Origin: Pseudomonadota bacterium
Lineage (GTDB): Bacteria > Desulfobacterota > Desulfobulbia > Desulfobulbales > DAOVYS01
Direction of reading: 5' to 3'
DNA length: 24,256 bases
Assembly (NCBI GenBank): GCA_030635485.1
Contig: DAOVYS010000010.1
Coordinates: forward strand, 1 to 24,256
Shown: piece after piece, positions 7,634-16,383 of the stretch
How positions within the stretch are numbered: position 1 is the first letter of the stretch
Layout of the letters: every line of letters starts with the position of its first letter
Notes under the pieces: generated by a model
Database searches by the model: none
What the model was told of the DNA's origin: nothing
The model's input: only the letters and a program-made list of their open reading frames with translations
Translations under genes and position numbers: made by a program

Positions 7634-10600
7634 ATGTCAAAGGACAAAACAGGCGCAGTTCTCGTGATTGGCGGTGGAATAACCGGAATGCAGGCTGCTC
7701 TGGATCTGGCCGATTCCGGTTATTATGTCTATCTCGTGGAGAGATCGAGTTCCATTGGCGGGATGATGTCGCAGCTGGACAAGACATTCCCCACCAATGA
7801 ATGCGCCATGTGAATTATCTCGCCCAAACTGGTCGAGGTCGGCCGGCACATTAATATCGAACTGCTCACCCTGTCCGAGGTGAAAAGCATTTCGGGCGAG
7901 GAAGGCAATTTCCAGGTGCAACTGGTTCAATATCCCCGGTACGTGGATACTGAAAAGTGCATTGCATGCGGCCTGTGCGCGGAGAAATGCCCCCAAAAGG
8001 TCCCTAATGAATACGACATGGGGCTGAGCAGGCGGAAGGCGATTTACGTACAGTACGCCCAGGCCATACCGTTGAAGTATGCGATTGATTCGACACAGTG
8101 CATCTTTTTTCTAAAAGGGAGATGCAAGGCATGCGAAAAATTCTGCCCCAGCGGCGCTATTAACTTTAACGACAAAGAACGGGAACTGAACCTTGATGTC
8201 GGCGCAGTAGTCGTCACCACAGGGAGCAGGATTTATGATCCCGGAACCTATGATACATTCGGTTATGCGAAATCACCTAACGTGGTAACAAGTCTTGAAT
8301 TCGAGAGGATTCTCGCTTCGTCGGGCCCCTATGGCGGACATCTGGTAAGGCCATCGGACGGGAAGGAGCCGAAAAAAATCGCCTGGCTCCAGTGTATCGG
8401 TTCAAGAGACGCTCACCTGGGTTCTAAAGGATACTGTTCCTCGGTCTGCTGCACCTATGCGGTCAAGGAGGCCATGCTTGCAAAGGAACACGCCAAGGAT
8501 GATCTGGATACTGCAATATTCTATATTGATATCCGCACAACCGGAAAAGACTTTGAGCGATATTACAACCGGGCCAAAGATGAGCATGGGGTCCGTTTTA
8601 TAAAATCAAGGATCACCGACGTCTCTCCCAGTAACGAAAACGGTATGCACGTAATCAGATACGTGGACCAGGCCGGAATCACGGTTAAGGAAGAGTTTGA
8701 CATTGTCGTGATGTCGGTGGGGCTTGGCGCGACCAAAGAGGGGACGGAGCTTGCCGAAAGGCTTGACATTGAGCTTGACCATTACCGTTTTGCGGGTACG
8801 GGCGGTTTTGAACCTGTAATGAGTTCAAGACCCGGGATCTATGTCTGCGGTACCTTCCAGGCCCCGAAAGACATTCCATCCTCTGTTATTGATTCAAGCG
8901 CTGCCGCGGGCGCTGTGGGCAGTAAATTATCCCGGGCCCGCTGGAGCCTTACCAAGACGAAACATGTCCCCGATGAAATCGACATCCGTGGCCGTTCCAC
9001 ACGAATCGGTGTTTTCGTATGTTGTTGTGGAACTAATATTGCGGGCGTTGTGGATGTTCCAGCGGTCGTTGAATTTACAAAGAGCCTGCCCGGGGTTGTC
9101 TATGTAGAGGAAAACATGTTCAGTTGTTCCCAGGACACACAGGACAGGATAAGCCAGGTGATAAAGGAACAACGGTTGACCCGAATGGTTGTCGCGGCCT
9201 GTACGCCAAAGACCCATGAGCCGCTTTTTCAGGAAACCCTGACCAGTGCCGGAATTAACAAATACCTTTTTGAAATGGCAAACATCCGGAACCAATGTTC
9301 CTGGGTCCACAGGGAAGAACCTGAAAAGGCCACTGAAAAGGCGAAAGATCTGATTAAAATGGCTGTTTCCAAGGCCTTTGTACTTGAGCCTCTTTCCGAA
9401 CCGACCGTGGAGATCAACCAGCAGGCGCTTGTGATAGGCGGCGGGTTGGCAGGCATTTCAGCAGCAAAGAATCTGGCTGAACAGGGTTACTTCACCTATC
9501 TTGTAGAAAAATCCGGCGCACTTGGGGGGCAGGCGAAATATATCCACGAGACCTGGCGCGGTGAAGATGTGCAGACCCACCTTTCCGCACTCATAAAAAA
9601 GGTGCAGGCAAATGAAAATATCGAGATTCTCTTAAATACCGAGATCACGGATGTTGAGGGCTTTGTGGGAAATTTCAAGACCACGGTCCATGATAACGGC
9701 GATTCAACAAGAGTCCTTGAACACGGTGTCGTCATTATTGCCTCAGGGGCCTCGGAACTCAAACCAGATCAGTATCTCTACGGCAGAGATAAGCGGGTTC
9801 TAACCGGCCTGGAGCTCCAGCGGTGCATCATTGATAATGATTCTTTACTTACCGAGGCCAAAACAGCTCTATTTATCCAATGTGTCGGTTCCCGCATTCC
9901 CGAGCGCCCCTATTGCTCAAAGGTCTGCTGCACCCAGTCGGTTAAAAGCGCACTGACGCTTAAAAAAATCAATCCAGGAATGAAACTCGTTGTTCTTTAC
10001 CGGGATATGCGGACCTATGGCCTGAGAGAGGACCTCTACAGGGAGGCGCGTGCGGCCGGTATCCGTTTTATCCGTTATAATTCTGAAAAAGATCTGACAG
10101 TGACTGCGCGGCAAGACGGCCTTGAGATAAGCTTTACGGACCGTGTACTCAGGCGGCGGATGGTGACAAGGTCCGACATTCTGGTTCTGGCATCAGCCAT
10201 TGTGCAGGATAAAAAGAATCCGTTGGCACAATTTTATAAACTTTCACAGAATGAAGACGGCTTTTTTGCGGAAGCGCATGTAAAACTCCGTCCGAATGAC
10301 TTTGCAACCGACGGTGTCTTCATGTGCGGGCTTGCCCATTCGCCTAAATCGATCGACGAATCAATAACCCAGGCGCAGGCTGCCGCGGCAAGGGCTGTCA
10401 CGCTTCTTTCCGCGATAAAGCTCTCGGTTGCGGGCACGGTCGCACAGGTAGACCCGAACAGGTGCAGCAGCTGCGGCGTCTGCGTATCAATATGCCCATA
10501 TTCAGCGCCCGGACTGAATCCAAATTCAGGCAAATCCGAGATACAGCCCACCCTGTGCAAGGGATGCGGACTCTGTGTCACATCATGCCGCTCAGGGGCC

Positions 10601-10666
10601 ATCACTCTGAAGGGGTTTGACAATGCTCAATTAATGGCAATGACCCAGGCCGCTTTGGCTGCGTGA
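7634..10666 (+). CDS. hdrA: Selenocysteine-containing double-FAD HdrA
   Basis: The true gene starts at ATG 7634 (AGGGAG ribosome site) and reads through an in-frame TGA at 7811-7813 as selenocysteine 60, giving 1010 residues. Evidence: the frame before the TGA encodes the HdrA FAD motif GGGITG, and the sequence across it, TNECAM-U-IISPKLVEVGRH, is the conserved HdrA motif in which Cys or Sec is expected. An N-terminal half (1-360) has FAD and ferredoxin sites (C109/112/115/119; C156/164/167/171). A second, canonical HdrA half follows: CCC at 463-465, FAD motif GGGLAG at about 602, YCSKVCC, and ferredoxins at 944/947/950/954 and 975/978/981/985. HdrA is the flavin subunit, in some complexes the site of electron bifurcation. 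It follows hdrB by 114 bases. An automatic caller would start at 7880 and lose the first FAD motif. Confidence 0.93.
7811..7839 (+). promoter_or_regulatory. Selenocysteine UGA codon and candidate bacterial SECIS hairpin
   Basis: Directly after the UGA, bases 7817-7822 (ATCTCG) pair with 7834-7839 (CGAGGT), a 6-bp stem with one G-U pair. The 11-base loop ends in CTGGT, giving the G/U-rich apical part seen in bacterial SECIS elements. The stem is short and the loop lies close to the UGA, so the exact fold is uncertain, though the Sec reading itself is well supported by the protein. Confidence 0.6.
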
Positions 10667-10701
10667 TTGGTTGCATCATTGACTTTTAAGGAGTACTACT
10701 G

Positions 10702-12441
10702 ATGCCTGAGAACATATACGGATTTAAATACGATCAGTATGGAAACACCAGGTCCATTATAGCAAAAAGAGTTGGGCCTGCTCTGCAATACAGCAATTAT
10801 ATCAATAAAGGAACCGCATTTAATGAAAAAGAGCGTCAACGTCTCGGGTTAAACGGCGCTTTGCCCCCATCTCCACGCTCCCTTGACCAGCAGGTTAGCA
10901 GCAGCGCCGTAAAAATCGCAAACAAAGAGGATGATATCGAGCGATTCATTTATATACGGTCGCTTTTTGACCGGAATGTCACTCTTGCCCATGCCCTTAT
11001 TCAGAGCGATATAGAAAAGTACATGGGAATTATTTACACACCCACTGTCGGCCTTGCCTGTCAGCGCTATTCATCTATTTTCCGCAACGCCAACGGACTC
11101 CATTTTTATCCCGGCAATATTGAATACGCGGAAGACATATTGCGCCGTTATGTGCATCAGGACATTCGGGTGGCCGTGGTGACGGACAACCAGGGAATTT
11201 TAGGTATAGGGGATCAGGGGGCCGGAGGTATCGCCATCTGCCTCGGCAAGCTGATGCTATATACCCAGGGTGCGGGAATTGCTCCCTGGCACTGTCTGCC
11301 GATTTCTCTGGATGTCGGCACTGATAATAAGGCATTACTTGAAGATGATTATTATCTTGGATGGCGTCATGAACGACTCATTGGTAATGATTATGTGCGT
11401 TTTGTGCAGCGTTTTGCCAAGGCATTTCGTGCTGTTTTTCCCAATGCCTTATGCCAGTGGGAAGATTTTTCAAAACAGAACGCCTTTGCCATTAGAGATG
11501 CCTACCTGCATGATCTGATTTCTTTTAATGATGATATTCAGGGTACCGGCGCGGTTACCCTGGCCGGCATATTGACTGCCATGCGTATCAAGCAGGAAAA
11601 ATTGCAGGATCAGGTTTTCCTCATTCATGGAGCCGGCGCCGGTGGAATCGGGATTGCCGAACAGATCGAAACCGCTCTTATTGAACAGGGCATGTCTCGG
11701 GAGATAGCCCGGGGGAAAATATTCACCCTTGACAGCCGCGGGCTGGTGACCAATGACAGGAAACTTGAGCCCTATAAGGAAAAATTTGCCAAAGACCCGG
11801 CAAAACTGGGTTGGCTCAAAAAGCCGGGAGACGAATTCCTTGAAAACGTAATAGCCAACGAAAAGGTAACCGTTCTTATCGGCACTTCAGGGCAGTCAGG
11901 CTGTTTTAACAGAGATGTGGTTCAGGCGACTCTGGACAACACCCAACGGCCGGTGATTCTTCCATTAAGCAATCCGACGGCAAACACTGAAGTTTTGCCC
12001 GAGCATGTGTATAAATGGACAGACGGCCGGGCTCTGGTGGCAACCGGCAGCCCATTTTCGCCAGTGACTCATAATGGTGAAACGTATAACATTAGCCAGT
12101 GCAATAATGTTTTTGTTTTTCCAGGTGTTGGACTCGGTATTATCGCCTCCGGCGCTAAAGAGGTTTTACCCTCATTCTTTACAGCCGCCGCTCATGCTGT
12201 TTCAGGTTGTGTCACCTCCGAGGCTATGGCCAGGGGAGAACTTTTGCCACCTGTTACCAAATTGCGTGAAGTCAGTCTGAAAGTGGCCAAAGCCTCCGGT
12301 CTTTCAGCAATTAAGGCAAATATCGGCCATCTCTGCGCCTTTAGTGATTTCCAACATGACAATGATGAGGAACGGTTAAACGAATTGATTTCCAACATGC
12401 GCTGGAAACCGGAATACCTGCCTATTATTCCGGAATCATAG
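10702..12441 (+). CDS. NAD-type malic enzyme
   Basis: The 579-residue protein is the large bacterial/eukaryotic malic enzyme type (MaeA/SfcA-like, usually about 565 residues), which decarboxylates malate to pyruvate with reduction of NAD(P). Visible motifs: YTPTVG, VVTDNQGILGIGDQGAGG, the metal-site stretch QWEDF and FNDDIQGTG, the Rossmann loop GAGAGGIG, IGTSGQSGCF and LPLSNPT. The catalytic tyrosine and lysine regions are intact. A good ribosome site (AAGGAG, 8 bases before ATG 10702) and a 35-base gap after hdrA suggest co-transcription with the Hdr genes. That could supply NADH from malate near the Hdr complex, or the link may be only positional. Confidence 0.93.
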   Translation: MPENIYGFKYDQYGNTRSIIAKRVGPALQYSNYINKGTAFNEKERQRLGLNGALPPSPRSLDQQVSSSAVKIANKEDDIERFIYIRSLFDRNVTLAHALIQSDIEKYMGIIYTPTVGLACQRYSSIFRNANGLHFYPGNIEYAEDILRRYVHQDIRVAVVTDNQGILGIGDQGAGGIAICLGKLMLYTQGAGIAPWHCLPISLDVGTDNKALLEDDYYLGWRHERLIGNDYVRFVQRFAKAFRAVFPNALCQWEDFSKQNAFAIRDAYLHDLISFNDDIQGTGAVTLAGILTAMRIKQEKLQDQVFLIHGAGAGGIGIAEQIETALIEQGMSREIARGKIFTLDSRGLVTNDRKLEPYKEKFAKDPAKLGWLKKPGDEFLENVIANEKVTVLIGTSGQSGCFNRDVVQATLDNTQRPVILPLSNPTANTEVLPEHVYKWTDGRALVATGSPFSPVTHNGETYNISQCNNVFVFPGVGLGIIASGAKEVLPSFFTAAAHAVSGCVTSEAMARGELLPPVTKLREVSLKVAKASGLSAIKANIGHLCAFSDFQHDNDEERLNELISNMRWKPEYLPIIPES

Positions 12442-12527
12442 AGAACGTTGTGTTATGGGTTGCAGGTTACACTTCGCTAATCCCGAAAAAAGGCGGGTTT
12501 GGAACCCTCCCCTACTATATAAAAATG

Positions 12528-12694
12528 TATTCAGGTCTGCGGAACACGGTGTGAGTCCGTGGCGGTCCCGCCGCTGTAAACGGGGACCCGGCGCTTAAGT
12601 GAAGTGAGAAGCCACTGTTGTGAGCTTGAAAGAGTATCATGATGGGAAGGCTGAGCGCCGGGGTCGATCCGGAAGCCAGAAGACGCGCTGAATA
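12528..12694 (+). promoter_or_regulatory. Cobalamin (B12) riboswitch
   Basis: The hallmark blocks appear in order: CACGGTG-TGAGTCCGTGGCGGTCCCGCC (12546-12574 region), GCTGTAA, the GCCACTG box near 12612, TGGGAAGG near 12642, and GAAGCCAGAAGACGC (12671-12686). The closing stem P1 is clear: TATTCAG at 12528-12534 pairs with CTGAATA at 12688-12694. The aptamer lies in the leader of the dehydrogenase/TrpD-like operon. Binding of adenosyl- or other cobalamin is expected to lower expression of the downstream genes. Confidence 0.95.
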
Positions 12695-12795
12695 GTAAAA
12701 ATCTAAATCCTACAGCCGCCTCGACGCCCTCGGTCTCGGTGCACGAACAACTGCAGGATTTAGGTTTAAAAAAATTATCGAACCTGATGGTAAAG

Positions 12796-12838
12796 GGTTC
12801 CGGCGGACTGATCTATTATGTCTGCCGGGACCTTTTTT
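12796..12838 (+). terminator. Rho-independent terminator in the riboswitch leader
   Basis: A 12-bp stem (12796-12807 with 12821-12832, two G-U pairs) with a 13-base loop is followed by six Ts (12833-12838). It lies about 100 bases after the aptamer and 29 bases before the next start codon, so the riboswitch most likely acts by premature termination. A further pairing, CTAAATCCT (about 12702) with AGGATTTAG (about 12755), lies between and may take part in the switch. Confidence 0.85.
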
Positions 12839-12867
12839 ATTCGGAATATCAAGGAGAAGAGCATTTA

Positions 12868-13845
12868 ATGAAAGCCATTCTTGTTAAGGAGATCGGCAGA
12901 TTCGAGTATGTCGATGTGAGTGATCCGGAACCTGGACCGGATGAGGTCCTAATCAAGGTCGACCTGGCAGGACTCTGCCGGACCGATCTCAAGATTATTG
13001 AGGTCGGCCACCGTGATCTTGTCCTGCCCCGAATTCCGGCTGAGGAAGTTGTTGGAACGGTCTGCGGTATCGGTCAAAAGGCTTATGCGGGGATGATCGG
13101 CAAAAGGGTTTACGTGTACCCGGGAACAAGCTGCGGTGAGTGTCGATTTTGTCGAAGCGGGGCCGGAAATCTTTGCGGGTCCATGCAGATAATGGGCTTT
13201 CACCGTGACGGCGGATTTGCCGAATATGTCACAGCGCCTGTAAGGAGCCTGATTGAGATACCGGATGGCCTGGAGTTTGAACAGGCGGTATTCGCGGAAC
13301 CCCTTTCGTGCTGCCTGAATGCGATCGAACTTGCGCGGCTCAAGGCCAATGAGACAATAGTGATCTATGGGGCCGGACCCGCGGGCACTCTCCTTTCACG
13401 CGCAGCATCGACAATCGGGGCAAAACCCACAGTTGTGGAACCGGATGAACGAAGGCGCGGACTGGTTAACGGGTGTGCAAAGATCCCGGATCAACTCTTT
13501 GACGTGGCAATTATTGCTGTCGGCTCTCACGATGCGTATCTCGACGCAATCCAGCATCTTGAACCCCGCGGCCGAATGGTTGTTTTCTCCGGCCTGGCGC
13601 CGGATGTTGCATGCCAACGGATCGATCTGAACAGGCTTCATTACCTGGAACAGACAATTACAGGCGCCTATGGATGCACTTATAGACACAGTGTGCGGGC
13701 AATCGAGTGGATAGACCAGGGCAGGGTTGAGGTCCGGGACATGATATCTCACAGGTTTCCGCTGAAACAGCTTTCCCATGCACTTGATCTAGTCAAAAAA
13801 CGTCTGGGCATGAAAATACTACTCTATCCACGGATAGTTGAATGA
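12868..13845 (+). CDS. Zinc-type medium-chain dehydrogenase under B12 control
   Basis: The 325-residue protein is in the medium-chain (zinc alcohol dehydrogenase-like) dehydrogenase/reductase superfamily. Structural zinc cysteines are C89, C92, C95 and C103, with the first catalytic-zinc cysteine at C37. The usual GHE motif, whose His binds the catalytic zinc, reads A58-E59-E60, so the His is replaced by Glu. The nucleotide fold shows YGAGPAG near residue 171, and VVEPDE near 190 suggests NAD. I start at ATG 12868 (AAGGAG upstream) rather than an in-frame GTG at 12739, because the earlier start would run through the terminator hairpin. The substrate is unknown; the riboswitch implies a link to B12 supply or a B12-replaceable pathway. 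Confidence 0.85.
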   Translation: MKAILVKEIGRFEYVDVSDPEPGPDEVLIKVDLAGLCRTDLKIIEVGHRDLVLPRIPAEEVVGTVCGIGQKAYAGMIGKRVYVYPGTSCGECRFCRSGAGNLCGSMQIMGFHRDGGFAEYVTAPVRSLIEIPDGLEFEQAVFAEPLSCCLNAIELARLKANETIVIYGAGPAGTLLSRAASTIGAKPTVVEPDERRRGLVNGCAKIPDQLFDVAIIAVGSHDAYLDAIQHLEPRGRMVVFSGLAPDVACQRIDLNRLHYLEQTITGAYGCTYRHSVRAIEWIDQGRVEVRDMISHRFPLKQLSHALDLVKKRLGMKILLYPRIVE

Positions 13846-13863
13846 TAGTGATGGAGAAAATAA

Positions 13864-14982
13864 ATGAATGAAGACAAACTGAAGATGTTTGGTAAAGGAA
13901 TACAGCGGTTGATAAACAGGGAGAATCTCTCAAGGGAAGAGACCTATGCCATGTTTTGCCAGGTGCTGAAAAACGAACAACCGGATTTGCACCAGGGCGC
14001 CTTTCTTGCCGCTTTGGTAAGCAAGGGCGAGACAGCGCAGGAGATAGCCGGGGCGTGGAAGGCGATAGATGAGCTTGATACGGTTGAAACAGTGTCCAAG
14101 CTTCCGGAAGTTCTGGTGGAGAATTCCGGCACTGGAATGGATTCCTTAAAGACGTTTAATGTGAGCAGCGCAGCGGCAATCGTTGCCTCTGCCTGCGGCG
14201 CAGCCATGGCAAGACACGGGGCGCGGGCGCTTACCTCGTGCTGCGGAACAGTTGATATCCTTGAATCAGTGGGGCTTGACGTGGAATGTGACGTGGCGGT
14301 TGTTGAAAAGAGTATTAAATCAGAAGGGATAGGTCTTTTCAACGGAATGAGCCCTAAAGTACATCCAGGCGCACTGGGAAGAATTCTGAGCCGAATCCGT
14401 TTCGGCTCAACCCTGAACATTGCCGCTTCCCTGGCAAATCCGGCCCGCCCTAATCATGGCCTGCGCGGTGTCTATTCAGAGAGCATGCTTCCCCTGGCGG
14501 CCGGAATAATGGCGGAAACAGGTTATAAAAGAGGGATGGTGGTCCACGGGAAAGACGACCGGCTTCTTGGCGGCATGGACGAGATCTCAATAACAGGTGA
14601 AACAACTGTTGAGGAATTTAAGGAAAGCGGGGAAACTTTTACTTACAGGCTGCGTCCCGAAGATGTGGGATTAAAAACAACCCTATTCGAAGACATTGCA
14701 GCAACCGGAGACCTTGTAACGGAATCCGAGCGTTTTGTGCGAGTCCTGACCGGGCGGGGCCATGAGGCGTGTGTAGATTTCACATGTTATAACGCAGGCG
14801 CTGTTTTGTATGTAGCCGGTCTTACAGACACGATTGAGGCAGGCGTCACGGTTTGCCGTGAGGCTATTGGAAACGGATCGGCAATGGAAAAGTTGAGAAA
14901 CTGGGTTCAGACACAAAACCATAGCCCGCAAAAGGGGCTCGACCGCCTTGAACAGGTTGTCAAAAGGGCATATAGTATGTAA
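13864..14982 (+). CDS. TrpD-like phosphoribosyltransferase (glycosyltransferase family 3)
   Basis: The 372-residue protein matches the anthranilate phosphoribosyltransferase/nucleoside phosphorylase fold. The N-terminal helical segment is followed by the PRPP loop at residues 89-99, SGTGMDSLKTFN, where classical TrpD has GTGGD...TFN. Further matches are ARHGARALTSCCGTVDILE, the LANPA segment, VVHGKDD and the metal-binding pair D239-E240 in GGMDEIS. It starts 18 bases after the dehydrogenase and so shares the B12 riboswitch. No other trp genes are nearby. A tryptophan role is therefore doubtful; a role in B12 lower-ligand (base-ribose) chemistry or in another phosphoribosyl transfer is a guess from regulation only. 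Confidence 0.8.
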   Translation: MNEDKLKMFGKGIQRLINRENLSREETYAMFCQVLKNEQPDLHQGAFLAALVSKGETAQEIAGAWKAIDELDTVETVSKLPEVLVENSGTGMDSLKTFNVSSAAAIVASACGAAMARHGARALTSCCGTVDILESVGLDVECDVAVVEKSIKSEGIGLFNGMSPKVHPGALGRILSRIRFGSTLNIAASLANPARPNHGLRGVYSESMLPLAAGIMAETGYKRGMVVHGKDDRLLGGMDEISITGETTVEEFKESGETFTYRLRPEDVGLKTTLFEDIAATGDLVTESERFVRVLTGRGHEACVDFTCYNAGAVLYVAGLTDTIEAGVTVCREAIGNGSAMEKLRNWVQTQNHSPQKGLDRLEQVVKRAYSM

Positions 14983-15010
14983 CAATGGAATTGTTCAGGT
15001 GTATAGGTTG

Positions 15011-15154
15011 AGGGTATCTTGAAAAATTAGGATTTTCGTTCAAGGTCAAGGCGTGCCCAAAATTTTACCGGAGGCATATAGTTGATATTCCGAGGATAAA
15101 ATTTTGGGCACAACGCAGAGATTGGGCGAAAAGACAATTTTTCAAGGTACCCTT
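15011..15154. repeat. Nested inverted-repeat element, copy A
   Basis: The outer arms AGGGTATCTTGAAAAATT (from 15011) and their near complement ending at 15154 enclose an inner perfect 15-bp inverted repeat (15053-15067 with 15097-15111). The outer arms are also found at 16384-16548, with a different inner hairpin. It lies between the TrpD-like and MoCF genes. No ORF is inside. Confidence 0.85.
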
Positions 15155-15174
15155 GAAGGTTGAAGTGGGTAGGA

Positions 15175-15187
15175 TGGGCAGTGCCCA
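15175..15187. repeat. Small REP-like palindrome
   Basis: TGGGCA and TGCCCA flank a single G, within GTAGGATGGGCAGTGCCCACC. The form resembles REP-type palindromes of many bacterial genomes. Only one copy is seen in the window. Confidence 0.45.
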
Positions 15188-15223
15188 CCGATTTGGGTTT
15201 CAAAACAGTTTGGAAGAAAAAAC

Positions 15224-16297
15224 ATGCAAAAGACCATTCCAGTCGAAGAGGCCGTGGGCATGGTTCTGCCTCACGACATAACCGAGATCAGGACCCCAAG
15301 CGTGCAGGCTGATGACGATTCCGGGGATACGGGAGGAAAACAGGATTCCTTCAAGGGGCCTGCGTTTAAAAAGGGGCATGTTATCAGACTGGAGGATATT
15401 CCGCATCTGAAACGGCTGGGCAAGGAACATATCTATGTTCTCCGCCTGGGGCCTGGGGATATTCACGAAAATGAGGCCGCCCGGCAGTTAGCCGGTGCGC
15501 TGGCCGGATCCGGCGTTGTTGTGTCCGGGGAACCTTCCGAGGGCAAACTGAACATTACGGCCGGGATTGATGGATTATTAAAGATCGATACCCACGCCCT
15601 GTATCAGATCAATTTCCTGGGTGATGTGATCTGTTCCACTCTGCATACAAATATTATGGTCAATAGGGGCGACCATGTGGCAGCTACCCGTTTGATTCCC
15701 CTTGTCGGCAAAAGGGATGTGGTGGACCGGGCAACAGATATCGCCGGGCAGAGCGGGGGGGTGATTCGGGTCTTGCCTTTGAAAAAGGCCAGGGCCGGTC
15801 TGGTGATCACCGGTAACGAGGTCTTTCACGGTCGAATCAAGGATAAGTTTGAGCCGGTTCTCAGAAAAAAACTTTCAGCAATCGGATCTGAAGTGATTCA
15901 GGTGAGCATTGCACCGGACGAGGTCGATGTAATTGCGGACAAAATAAAAGACTGCCTTGATGCAGGGGCAGACCTTATTGTGACCAGCGGCGGCATGTCG
16001 GTGGATCCGGACGATGTAACCCGGTTCGGGATAAAGGCGGCGGGTGCGGTTGATATCGTTTACGGCACCCCGGTCCTGCCCGGCGCCATGTTCCTCGTGG
16101 GATACATCGGAAAAGTGCCTGTGCTCGGACTTCCGGCCTGCGGCATGTTTCATAAGATTACGGTCTTTGATCTGGTTCTACCACGCATACTTGCCGGAGA
16201 AAAAATTCGGAGAAAGGAGTTTGCTGAATTGGGCCACGGCGGACTATGCCGCAATTGCAAGAAGTGCATGTTTCCGGTTTGCGGTTTTGGGAAATAA
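15224..16297 (+). CDS. MoCF-domain (molybdopterin-binding, MoeA/MogA-like) protein with a C-terminal cysteine cluster
   Basis: Residues about 185-330 form a MoCF biosynthesis domain, with GLVITGNEVF, the TSGGMSVDPDD motif near residue 256 and a LGLPACGMF segment, as in MoeA, MogA and CinA proteins that bind molybdopterin. The N-terminal part resembles a reduced MoeA scaffold. The C-terminus has four cysteines, C342/C345/C348/C353, in CRNCKKCMFPVCGFGK, which could bind zinc or an iron-sulfur cluster. The length of 357 is shorter than MoeA (about 400). It may help insert or sort molybdenum cofactor for a specific enzyme. It is separated from the TrpD-like gene by a repeat element and probably has its own promoter. 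Confidence 0.85.
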   Translation: MQKTIPVEEAVGMVLPHDITEIRTPSVQADDDSGDTGGKQDSFKGPAFKKGHVIRLEDIPHLKRLGKEHIYVLRLGPGDIHENEAARQLAGALAGSGVVVSGEPSEGKLNITAGIDGLLKIDTHALYQINFLGDVICSTLHTNIMVNRGDHVAATRLIPLVGKRDVVDRATDIAGQSGGVIRVLPLKKARAGLVITGNEVFHGRIKDKFEPVLRKKLSAIGSEVIQVSIAPDEVDVIADKIKDCLDAGADLIVTSGGMSVDPDDVTRFGIKAAGAVDIVYGTPVLPGAMFLVGYIGKVPVLGLPACGMFHKITVFDLVLPRILAGEKIRRKEFAELGHGGLCRNCKKCMFPVCGFGK

Positions 16298-16383
16298 ATA
16301 GATGATACACTCGTAAAAATTGCTGCGACGCGGCAGATCGAACTTTTTGCGACACCATCAACAGATCGGTTTCCGTAATCTTC

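Noticed and set aside
7811..7813. TGA in hdrA as a frameshift, pseudogene or true stop
   Set aside because: Both sides are in the same frame, the protein motif is conserved across it, and Sec at this site is known in HdrA.
12739..12867. Earlier start for the dehydrogenase
   Set aside because: It would translate the riboswitch expression platform and the terminator stem, and has no ribosome site; ATG 12868 fits the family N-terminus.
13864..14982. Calling the gene trpD outright
   Set aside because: There are no trp neighbours, the PRPP loop is altered, and control is by a B12 riboswitch.
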